Of a stretch of DNA of 11,435 bases, positions 1 through 5,976 are shown piece after piece; within the stretch, counting starts at the first letter, position 1, and every line of letters starts with the position of its first letter. Under the pieces are notes generated by a model. The model was not told where the DNA came from. It searched no databases and worked only from the letters and a program-made list of their open reading frames with translations. This DNA is from Thermoplasmata archaeon (GTDB lineage Archaea > Thermoplasmatota > Thermoplasmata > Thermoplasmatales > Thermoplasmataceae). The position numbers and the translations under genes are program-made. The DNA is taken from positions 1-11,435 of the forward strand of contig JAKAAI010000057.1 in the NCBI GenBank assembly GCA_021797055.1, given 5' to 3'.

Positions 1-175
1 TGTGATGCGGCAGACCCTCCGCATATCTGGAACCGAGATCTGTAAGAAGCATTTCAAGTGCAAGTGGACTCATTACATTTTCAGATGCAATCAGTGGTAT
101 GCTATCCTTGAAGTACTCATTATGTTCCTTTGCAATCTCCCTAATTTTAAGAGCTTTCTCAAGATTGGTTGTCAT
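1..175 (-). CDS. glyA: Serine hydroxymethyltransferase, N-terminal part (cut by window edge)
   Basis: This is the first 58 codons of a PLP enzyme that interconverts serine and glycine, passing the one-carbon unit to a folate or archaeal pterin carrier in the cytoplasm. Translation on the minus strand from the ATG at 173-175 gives an N-terminal helix, then IPLIASENVMSP (about residues 26-37) and GSRYAEG (about 49-55). Both stretches are hallmarks of SHMT: the LIASEN segment and the RYAEG segment that normally precedes the substrate-binding region. The rest, including the PLP lysine, lies outside the window, so completeness cannot be judged. It is separated by 72 bases from the upstream ABC permease on the same strand and has its own A/T box 24 bases before the ATG, so it is probably transcribed separately as a leaderless message. 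Recognition of the family is firm despite the short length. Confidence 0.88.
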   Translation of the reverse strand, partial: MTTNLEKALKIREIAKEHNEYFKDSIPLIASENVMSPLALEMLLTDLGSRYAEGLPHH

Positions 176-193
176 ATTGCTACAATGCTTCGT

Positions 194-203
194 ATGTATA
201 TTG
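194..203 (-). promoter_or_regulatory. Putative TATA box of glyA
   Basis: On the minus strand this reads CAATATACAT, centred about 24-26 bases before the glyA ATG. That spacing is what is expected of an archaeal promoter making a leaderless transcript. No Shine-Dalgarno-like sequence precedes the ATG, which agrees with this. Confidence 0.4.
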
Positions 204-247
204 AGGTTGTGTTAAAGTGAGGCGTTTCCAATTTTCAATATTGCATA

Positions 248-1870
248 TCATGCTGCATAAACTCCCTCTTCGGCAACGTACCTTCTTCTGGCCAGTTCCA
301 TCATCCTTCTTGTGAACAGTATTGAGAATATTACTACTACAATTCCGAAGATGAATGATGCCCATGCTGCATATGAGATATTTCCGCTTGCTGTTGATAT
401 ATCAATAAACCTCATCAATCCATGATGAACCTCTAGTGTGTGCCCTGCATAAATTGTTGGCCAGTATTCCCCAATCATGAGACCGCCCCATGTACTGTTT
501 ATTGTAGATGATATACCAGAAACAAGGTAAGGGAATGTTGAAGGTATGATTATTCTCCGCATCTTGCTGAAGAAACCCATATTCATGTTACGCATTAGTT
601 CGTTATATTCGGCAGGCATTGCCTTTACGCCCATCCAGAAGGAATAGAAGAGGTAGTAAAAGGTGCTTATGAATGCCAGGCCGAGGACAAAGAATTCATT
701 GGTGAATCCTCCAAGAGCATAATGTATGTCTGGATAGAGTAATACGAAGACAAATGGAAAATAGATTGGCGCAGGAAATGCGGTCAATACCTGGATTGTC
801 GGTATTGATACAGCTTCGGCCTTAAGGTGCATGGCCAGATAGTATCCCAGGAAGAGGGATACGATGAAGGTCACAATTATAACGCTCGCCACCCTCGCAT
901 AATCATAAAGCATTCCTATCAGTATTTGCGGCACAATGCTGAATAGCCTGCTCCATTCTGCAGGACTCACGCTGATTACAAGTATGATCGAAAAGTACGC
1001 TATCCCAATCAATATAAGAAGGCCTATAGGGGCAAGGATATATCTTCCGTAATTTCTATCAGGTCTTTCATTCATAAACATTTCGTTCTGCGCAGATGCA
1101 TTTCTCCGGCGATAATATTTCGCAAGACGGGTAAGAGGGGTTGCAGCAACAACCGATATCTTTCTTGTCGTGTTTTTGAAGCTGATCCTCCCTCTCCTCA
1201 TGACAGGCGCATCAGTATCCACAGTGTATTTAGAAACTGCTCTTTTGCTGAATTCACGCAGGAAATAAATAATCACACCTATGACGATTGCAAGTACAAC
1301 GAAGGCAAAGATTATTCCGGAGATGTTATTCTCTGCTATGAGATTATCCATTACCGTTCCTATTCCAAATGTCTGGTACGTTGTAACGCCGATGGCAAAT
1401 ACCTCACTTACTGTTATATAGAAGAAACCATCAGACACGCTTGGGAATAGGTTTGCCGCAATCCTTGGAATTGAGAATGGGATGTATACGTTCTTCAGTA
1501 TTGAAAAGAAACCCATTCTGTAATTTGATCCCACTTCCACCATTTCCTTGGGAATTGTCTTGAATGCCTGATATTCTGCTAGCCATATATTCCACACAAC
1601 TGCAGTAAAAACCAGGAAATCAGAGGCAAGTTCAACCCCGAGAGGGCCTCCTATCCTTGTGATGAAGAGTATCAGCACTATCGGAAAGAATGATATAACC
1701 GGAACAGACTCAAATACCTCTGATACAGCAACAAATATTGTCTCGAAAATCTTTCCCTTTATGGCACCATATGCCAAAATCCAGCCTGTAATTATGGATA
1801 AAAGGACTAACCCCACCACTCTACCAGCAGTGGCTAGCACTGCCAGTATTATGATCAGGTATTCCTGCAT
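248..1870 (-). CDS. ABC transporter permease, two fused NitT/TauT-type (BPD_transp_1) domains
   Basis: This 540-residue membrane protein carries both permease halves of an ABC importer in one chain, whereas this class usually forms a dimer of separate subunits of about 250 residues. Domain 1 spans about residues 1-205 and domain 2 about 275-525, joined by a basic, presumably cytoplasmic linker (about 207-275). Each half has a run of hydrophobic segments and an EAA-type loop that docks on the ATPase: residues 107-137 (PKEMVEVG...IPFSIPRI) and 419-449 (PAEYNELM...IIPSTFPYL). Both loops contain MGFFS, consistent with internal duplication. In both, the usual glycine of the EAA motif is replaced (Arg118, Asn430). 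Domain 1 seems short at its N-terminus, starting almost at once in a membrane segment. The start is set by a TAATG overlap with the ATPase stop and a GGGAGG site five bases upstream. The substrate is unknown. The class covers nitrate, taurine, sulfonates, thiamine precursors and others. Confidence 0.9.
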   Translation of the reverse strand: MQEYLIIILAVLATAGRVVGLVLLSIITGWILAYGAIKGKIFETIFVAVSEVFESVPVISFFPIVLILFITRIGGPLGVELASDFLVFTAVVWNIWLAEYQAFKTIPKEMVEVGSNYRMGFFSILKNVYIPFSIPRIAANLFPSVSDGFFYITVSEVFAIGVTTYQTFGIGTVMDNLIAENNISGIIFAFVVLAIVIGVIIYFLREFSKRAVSKYTVDTDAPVMRRGRISFKNTTRKISVVAATPLTRLAKYYRRRNASAQNEMFMNERPDRNYGRYILAPIGLLILIGIAYFSIILVISVSPAEWSRLFSIVPQILIGMLYDYARVASVIIVTFIVSLFLGYYLAMHLKAEAVSIPTIQVLTAFPAPIYFPFVFVLLYPDIHYALGGFTNEFFVLGLAFISTFYYLFYSFWMGVKAMPAEYNELMRNMNMGFFSKMRRIIIPSTFPYLVSGISSTINSTWGGLMIGEYWPTIYAGHTLEVHHGLMRFIDISTASGNISYAAWASFIFGIVVVIFSILFTRRMMELARRRYVAEEGVYAA

Positions 1871-2679
1871 TATTTCCTCCCGGGCGGAGAGAGCTTTGTA
1901 TAAAGAAGGTCAAGATATTCGTTGAACTTCGGATTTCTCGGATTTCTTGGCCTTGGTATGTCCACCTCTAATTTTCCTACTACAGTGGCGGGAATATTGT
2001 TAAGTATGTATACTTCGTCCGCAAGCTCAAGGACCTCTGTGAGGTTATGAGAAACTAATACCACTCCCTTAAGCGGGGTATCAGTCCTGAAAAGAATGTT
2101 GTAAATATCCTGCCTGAGACCCTCAGCGGTCAACTCATCTAGATGAGAAAATGGCTCGTCCATCAGCATAACTGTTGGGTTAGCTGCAAGAGCCCGCGCA
2201 ATTGCCACTCTCTGCCTCATACCGCCACTCATCTCCTTCGGGTAAAGATCCTCAAAGCCCTGGAGACCTACGGCATCCAGTGCATTCTTTGCCATCTCCT
2301 CCGCCTTCTCGTATGGTACCTTCAGCGATCTTGGGGAAAGCATTACATTTTCGAGGGCCGTCATCCAAGGAAATGTAATAATTGACTGGTGGACAAATAT
2401 CACCTGCGGGGTAGGTTTCGTAATCTTTTTTCCTAGCAGGTACGTAGCGCCTGAATCCGGCTGCAGGAATCCGCCCATAATCCTTAGAAAAGTAGACTTT
2501 CCAATGCCAGAAGGTCCAACTATGGCAACAAATTTATCCTGGCCCACTGAAATGTTAATATTCTCAAAAACCTTGTAACCATTCTCGTATGAAAAATGAA
2601 TGTTTACTGATTCAAGAAGGCTGGTTATGCCATTGGCCCCTGCACTGTCTATTCCCTTGATCGGTTGATCCGTCACCAT
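1870..2679 (-). CDS. ABC transporter ATP-binding protein, SsuB/TauB type
   Basis: This is the cytoplasmic ATPase driving the adjacent fused permease. Counting from the ATG at 2679 (269 residues): Walker A GPSGIGKST at 55-63, Q-loop glutamine in VHQ at 98, signature MSGGMRQR at 150-157, Walker B VMLMDE at 170-175, D-loop HLDE at 179-182 and switch histidine 211. All catalytic elements are intact. The segments around FPWMTALENV and MDEPFSHLDELT are typical of the nitrate/sulfonate/taurine class. Reading open to a GTG at 2685 is possible, but that GTG lies inside the Shine-Dalgarno AAGGTGAT, so the ATG at 2679 is preferred. The gene is first in an operon with the permease. No substrate-binding protein gene is next to either, so the transported compound cannot be named. 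Confidence 0.93.
   Translation of the reverse strand: MVTDQPIKGIDSAGANGITSLLESVNIHFSYENGYKVFENINISVGQDKFVAIVGPSGIGKSTFLRIMGGFLQPDSGATYLLGKKITKPTPQVIFVHQSIITFPWMTALENVMLSPRSLKVPYEKAEEMAKNALDAVGLQGFEDLYPKEMSGGMRQRVAIARALAANPTVMLMDEPFSHLDELTAEGLRQDIYNILFRTDTPLKGVVLVSHNLTEVLELADEVYILNNIPATVVGKLEVDIPRPRNPRNPKFNEYLDLLYTKLSPPGRK
1876..1881 (-). promoter_or_regulatory. Ribosome binding site of the ABC permease
   Basis: GGGAGG on the minus strand lies within the last codons of the ATPase gene, five bases before the permease ATG. It supports the one-base TAATG overlap as a real translational junction. Confidence 0.6.
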
Positions 2680-2680
2680 T

Positions 2681-2688
2681 ATCACCTT
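2681..2688 (-). promoter_or_regulatory. Ribosome binding site deciding the ATPase start
   Basis: AAGGTGAT on the minus strand matches the archaeal anti-Shine-Dalgarno closely and ends one base before the ATG at 2679, with its GG core about six bases away. It contains the alternative GTG at 2685, which is therefore an unlikely start. Confidence 0.6.
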
Positions 2689-2715
2689 CCAAGCAGTTCA
2701 TATGGGGCACCTCTA

Positions 2716-2757
2716 TCATTCCGGTTTCTCTATTATGGCTTTTACTAAACCCGGCAT
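2716..2757 (-). other. Short leader ORF or dehydrogenase relic upstream of the ABC operon
   Basis: On the minus strand a 13-codon ORF reads MPGLVKAIIEKPE and ends at TGA. Its ATG sits about 25 bases downstream of an A/T box, the spacing of a leaderless start, and 78 bases before the ATPase ATG. The peptide resembles the N-terminus of zinc-dependent medium-chain dehydrogenases (…KAIIEKP…). A one-base frame change near the end of EKP continues as NDRGAPYELLGR, also reminiscent of that family's first strand, before a stop. It may be a decayed gene start, a gene-start fragment left by rearrangement, or a translated leader peptide. The resemblance is by eye over a short stretch and needs a database comparison. 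Confidence 0.35.
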
Positions 2758-2776
2758 TCCTAATTCTTATTAATAT

Positions 2777-2787
2777 TTATTTTTAAA
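2777..2787 (-). promoter_or_regulatory. Putative TATA box of the ABC operon
   Basis: The minus strand reads TTTAAAAATAA here, centred about 25 bases before the ATG of the short leader ORF at 2757. Transcription would then begin near 2757, leaving a 5' leader of roughly 78 bases before the ATPase start. Confidence 0.4.
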
Positions 2788-2872
2788 AACCTGTTTAATG
2801 TATCTGTCTTCCAGATCATGGCTTTGTAATTATGTTAATATGAATTATAAATTATAGATAATTAATATATGA
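2788..2872. other. AT-rich spacer between MFS gene and ABC operon
   Basis: No gene is visible. The stretch holds an imperfect inverted repeat ATCTG-N5-CAGAT at 2802-2816, just upstream of the ABC TATA box, and a strongly AT-rich run (2822-2872) that follows the MFS stop codon and may serve as its transcription end. No convincing stem-loop terminator is seen. Confidence 0.35.
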
Positions 2873-4228
2873 TTATCCTGAAATATCTTCCAGTTTCTTC
2901 GTAGTGCTCCTTATTCCAGGAAGTACTATGATTCCGCCCACCACGGCAAGCACAGCAAGTGTAAGGTATGTAATGTAGAAGCCATGAGCGACAAATATGG
3001 AAAAAGCAATTCCAACCATAAATATCGGTGCAATGTGCCCCAATCCATCCGTAGCGGCTACGCCGTTGCTACGGGCACTGGTAGGGAAGTTCTCCGCAGC
3101 ATAAACGTAAAGCATGGTTGCGAGGAAAGTGTTGGAAAAGGATGCTATGAAGTCTGCTACGACCACTTCAGCCACGCTTGTCTTGATACCGATTAGCCAC
3201 ATGGAGAGACCCTGGACGAAGAAAAGGATGGCGATAAGATACTTTCTCTCCATCTGGTCAGCGAAAATGAATGAAAGAAAAGCTCCCAGCGCGAACCCTA
3301 ATCCGCCGAGTCCGACCACCAGTAAACTTGTTGCTATGGTGTATCCGGAAGCGGCGAGCAGTGATGTGGTCAGACCGAGGAATGGATATGCATAGACATA
3401 ATAGAACAAAAATACTATCAGGACTATAATGAGACGCTTTCCGTTTTTTCTGCTGAAAAGATTGAGAAGCGGGATCTTCCGATCGCTTGTGGTTATACCC
3501 CCTTCAATTTCTCCAAGAGGAGGCAAAGATCCATGTTTCTTCATCTGGTAGCTCTCCAGGCGATCAACAACCTTTCTGGCATCATCTATTCTGCCCTTCA
3601 TCAGGTACCACCTTGGGCTTTCGGGAAGATCCTTTCTATAGAACAGGACGACAACAGCTCCGACTGCGCCAACTATAAAATAAAGTCTCCATCCATATGA
3701 AAGTGCTGGAATCAGGAAATAACCAATTATTGGTGCAAGTCCAGCTCCAGTAAAACCAAAAAATGTGCCGAGACTCTGGAAACGCCCTCTGCTCTTCGAT
3801 GATGACAGTTCGCTAAGATAAGCAGATGCAATGGCCAGATCCGCTCCAATGCCGATTCCGGTCAGAACCCTCCATGCATAAATTTCTATTATATTGGTGG
3901 AAACGGCTGTAAGAAGCGAGCCAAGAGAATAGGTTATCAAAGATATACTGAGTGCCTTCTTTCTTCCCAATGAATCGGAGATATGAGACAGGACAAACGC
4001 GCCAATTGGATAACCAATCAGTGAAACAATTGTTCCGGTCGACGATACAACAGGCCCCGGTATCCCGAATTGCGCGCCGATTGTTGGGGCAGCAACTCCG
4101 ATAGTGAGGACATCATACAAACCAAAGAAATAGGCGAAACCGACCAGGACCAAAATAGAATATGACCAGGGCCAGGTTGAATATCGCTCCATTCGCTTAC
4201 TTATTTCCACACTTGCATCTTCTACCAT
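2873..4228 (-). CDS. MFS transporter, sugar/aromatic-acid porter type
   Basis: This 451-residue protein has the layout of a 12-helix major facilitator, with a cytoplasmic N-terminus of about 20 residues and a long central loop at about 198-262. Family marks are motif A DSLGRKK (85-91) between helices 2 and 3, RVLTGIGIGAD (120-130) in helix 4, ELSSSKSRGR (140-149), PESPRWYLMKGR (202-213) after helix 6, ADQMERK (323-329) as the second-half copy of motif A, and ENFPTSARSNG (379-389). PESPRW and the E-x-x-PT-x-x-R motif are shared by the sugar porter and aromatic-acid:proton symporter branches, so the substrate stays open between sugars and organic or aromatic acids. The start ATG is preceded by AAGGTGG with 10-base spacing. 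The neighbouring 2-hydroxyacid oxidase and IorAB make an organic acid attractive as substrate, but this is inference. Confidence 0.92.
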   Translation of the reverse strand: MVEDASVEISKRMERYSTWPWSYSILVLVGFAYFFGLYDVLTIGVAAPTIGAQFGIPGPVVSSTGTIVSLIGYPIGAFVLSHISDSLGRKKALSISLITYSLGSLLTAVSTNIIEIYAWRVLTGIGIGADLAIASAYLSELSSSKSRGRFQSLGTFFGFTGAGLAPIIGYFLIPALSYGWRLYFIVGAVGAVVVLFYRKDLPESPRWYLMKGRIDDARKVVDRLESYQMKKHGSLPPLGEIEGGITTSDRKIPLLNLFSRKNGKRLIIVLIVFLFYYVYAYPFLGLTTSLLAASGYTIATSLLVVGLGGLGFALGAFLSFIFADQMERKYLIAILFFVQGLSMWLIGIKTSVAEVVVADFIASFSNTFLATMLYVYAAENFPTSARSNGVAATDGLGHIAPIFMVGIAFSIFVAHGFYITYLTLAVLAVVGGIIVLPGIRSTTKKLEDISG

Positions 4229-4238
4229 TTTTAAAAAA

Positions 4239-4245
4239 CCACCTT
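4239..4245 (-). promoter_or_regulatory. Ribosome binding site of the MFS gene
   Basis: AAGGTGG on the minus strand lies 10 bases before the MFS ATG, separated from it by TTTTTTAAAA. Together with the TATA box it implies a leader of about 18 bases, unlike the leaderless genes nearby. Confidence 0.5.
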
Positions 4246-4267
4246 AATAAGTTAGATCTGGTATACG

Positions 4268-4275
4268 TATTTAAA
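4268..4275 (-). promoter_or_regulatory. Putative TATA box of the MFS gene, with possible operator
   Basis: The minus strand reads TTTAAATA, placing the transcription start near 4246, just ahead of the Shine-Dalgarno. The nonamer ATCTGGTAT (plus strand, 4256-4264) lies between this box and the inferred start, a position where a bound repressor would block transcription. The same nonamer occurs at 5936-5944 in the iorA/oxidase promoter region. Confidence 0.4.
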
Positions 4276-4452
4276 CATAGCGATAAAGCATTATAATATT
4301 AGTTTGAAAATATTTAACCTATAGCATCAAATACGCAGCACTTATTGCTAGTCAATATTTACTCGCACTAACTTCTTTTCCCTGAAGAATTAAGATGAAT
4401 TTCCTCTGTTAATACATGGTATTTATGAGGGATAAGCAAGCATACTTTTACC

Positions 4453-4464
4453 GGCAAAATTGCC
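4453..4464. repeat. Small inverted repeat after the FAD oxidase gene
   Basis: GGCAAAATTGCC forms a 5-bp inverted repeat about 20-31 bases downstream of the FAD oxidase stop. It could help end transcription or bind a protein, but the loop would be very short and no T-run follows. The rest of 4276-4483 shows no gene. Confidence 0.2.
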
Positions 4465-4483
4465 CTATATACAGTATTCTCAT

Positions 4484-5875
4484 TCAGTCGAATATCTTGC
4501 CGGGATTGAGAATGGCCGAGGGATCTATCGCCTCTTTAATTTTCCTCATTATATCAATCGACTCTGATGAATTCTTGAATTCCATTTCATACAATAGAAG
4601 ATGCTTTTTTTGTAAACCTATTCCATGTTCAGCTGAAACAGACCCTCCGTTTTTCACTGCTATTTTTCCGATCTCAGACATTAATTCTAGTGCCCTATCG
4701 TTTCCTTCTGGACTTTTTAGGTTCACAATTAAGGCAGGATGTACGTTGCCGTCACCAATATGCCCTGCAAGCAGGCACCTTATTTTGTATGACCTAGCCG
4801 CACTTGAAATTGCCATTAGAGTCTTTGAGATCTGTGAAGTTGGTACGACTATATCAAGAGTGATTGCGGATTCTTCATCACTGCTCCTGAGATTATACAA
4901 AGTCCTGCCAATGCTCCGTCTCGCCTCGTAGTATCTTTCCATTCCCTCCTTGTCTTTAACTATTTCTACCGACAGCGGCCTGCTTCTGTTTATGATCTTT
5001 ACTGCGTTGTTGAGATGCCTTTTCAGGGATTCTCTTGTGGACTGCAGTACAATCATAAGCATATATTTTGAAGTGTCAGGAAAATCCAACAGACCGGCAT
5101 CTGAAAGTGAATGAAGCGCAAGACCATCGAGGAATTCAGCGATCATAAGCGGAACTCCTTTGGCCTTGAGGTCACCAATAGAGGATGAAAGGTTTGCTAT
5201 ACTGGAGAAGAAAGAAACTATCATTCCAGTTGCTTCTGGTACTGGTATGATCTTGAGGTAGGCCATTGTTATGATACCAAGGGTGCCCTCGCTACCAACG
5301 AAAAGTGAGGTGAGATCATACCCTGTTGTTCTCTTTAGTACCTTTCCACCTACTGCAATTTTTCTGCCATTGCCCAGAACTACATCCAACCCCAGAACCC
5401 ATTCCTTTGTGGTTCCGTAAGCTATAGCCCTGAGACCGCCCGCATTGGTTGCGATTGTTCCGCCTACTGTGGCGATTGCGGAACTTGCTGGATCTGGAGG
5501 GTAGAAAAACCCTTTTTTATTTAGTGCGGCATTGAGATCTGATAATATTACTCCGGGCTGAACTGCTACATATCTATCCCTTGTGTTGATCTCTATAATC
5601 TTGTTCATTTTAACAGTGCTTAACACAATTGATTTTTCCAAGGGGACGGATGAACCAGTCAATGACGAACCACCTCCGCGTGTAACTATGCTGACTCCAC
5701 TTTTCCGGCATATGTCAATTATCTTGCAGACCTGATCTGAATTTACCGGAAAAGCCACTCCTATCGGAGTCCTTCCAGTTATGTAGGAGGCATCACTTGA
5801 ATATTTTACGGTTTCCTCCTGCGTATCCACATAATTTTCTCTGAGGAGATTGGAAAGAGGAGTATTGATATCCAT
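4484..5875 (-). CDS. FAD-linked 2-hydroxyacid oxidase/dehydrogenase, GlcD / D-lactate dehydrogenase family
   Basis: This 463-residue flavoprotein of the VAO/PCMH fold would oxidise a D-2-hydroxyacid (lactate, glycolate, 2-hydroxyglutarate or aryl-lactate type) to the 2-oxoacid. The N-terminal FAD domain shows RGGGSSLTGSSVP (66-78), PPDPASS (126-132), GGTIATNAGG (138-147), GLDVVLGNG (162-170) and GYDLTSLFVGSEGTLGI (185-201). The C-terminal domain has GHIGDGNVHP (371-380) and SAEHGIG (414-420), whose His and Glu residues bind metal or substrate in relatives, then DPSAILNPGK (451-460). Length and motifs indicate an intact enzyme. No Fe-S partner (GlcF, CCG domain) is fused or adjacent, so the electron acceptor is unknown. 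It diverges from iorA across 101 bases and looks leaderless, with the ATG about 25 bases from an A/T box. The substrate is not readable from the sequence. The neighbourhood suggests an acid whose oxoacid feeds IorAB. Confidence 0.92.
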   Translation of the reverse strand: MDINTPLSNLLRENYVDTQEETVKYSSDASYITGRTPIGVAFPVNSDQVCKIIDICRKSGVSIVTRGGGSSLTGSSVPLEKSIVLSTVKMNKIIEINTRDRYVAVQPGVILSDLNAALNKKGFFYPPDPASSAIATVGGTIATNAGGLRAIAYGTTKEWVLGLDVVLGNGRKIAVGGKVLKRTTGYDLTSLFVGSEGTLGIITMAYLKIIPVPEATGMIVSFFSSIANLSSSIGDLKAKGVPLMIAEFLDGLALHSLSDAGLLDFPDTSKYMLMIVLQSTRESLKRHLNNAVKIINRSRPLSVEIVKDKEGMERYYEARRSIGRTLYNLRSSDEESAITLDIVVPTSQISKTLMAISSAARSYKIRCLLAGHIGDGNVHPALIVNLKSPEGNDRALELMSEIGKIAVKNGGSVSAEHGIGLQKKHLLLYEMEFKNSSESIDIMRKIKEAIDPSAILNPGKIFD

Positions 5876-5894
5876 ACCTTAACATATTGTGATC

Positions 5895-5905
5895 ATAAAT
5901 AAATT
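5895..5905 (-). promoter_or_regulatory. Putative TATA box of the FAD oxidase gene
   Basis: The minus strand reads AATTTATTTAT, centred 25 bases before the ATG at 5875. No leader would remain, so the mRNA is probably leaderless. Confidence 0.45.
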
Positions 5906-5947
5906 CGTCGCATTTGTTTGATTTAGCCCCTATATATCTGGTATCTG

Positions 5948-5957
5948 TTTTAATAAT
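5948..5957 (+). promoter_or_regulatory. Putative TATA box of iorA, preceded by direct repeat
   Basis: TTTTAATAAT is centred about 25 bases before the iorA ATG, giving a leaderless transcript. Directly upstream, TATCTG occurs twice (5935-5940 and 5942-5947). This is a possible regulator site in the shared space between the two divergent genes. Confidence 0.45.
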
Positions 5958-5976
5958 CATCGCCTCTTAGGCTCTT

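Noticed and set aside
2..220. 72-codon plus-strand open frame
   Set aside because: It lies antisense to the recognised glyA start, and its translation resembles no protein family.
4447..4482. Eleven-codon minus-strand ORF (MRILYIGQFCR) just after the FAD oxidase stop
   Set aside because: It is too short, has no continuation in any frame, and has no ribosome site of its own.
4416..4931. 171-codon plus-strand open frame
   Set aside because: It is mostly antisense to the C-terminal coding region of the FAD oxidase, whose GHIGDGNVHP and EHGIG motifs show the minus strand to be the coding strand.
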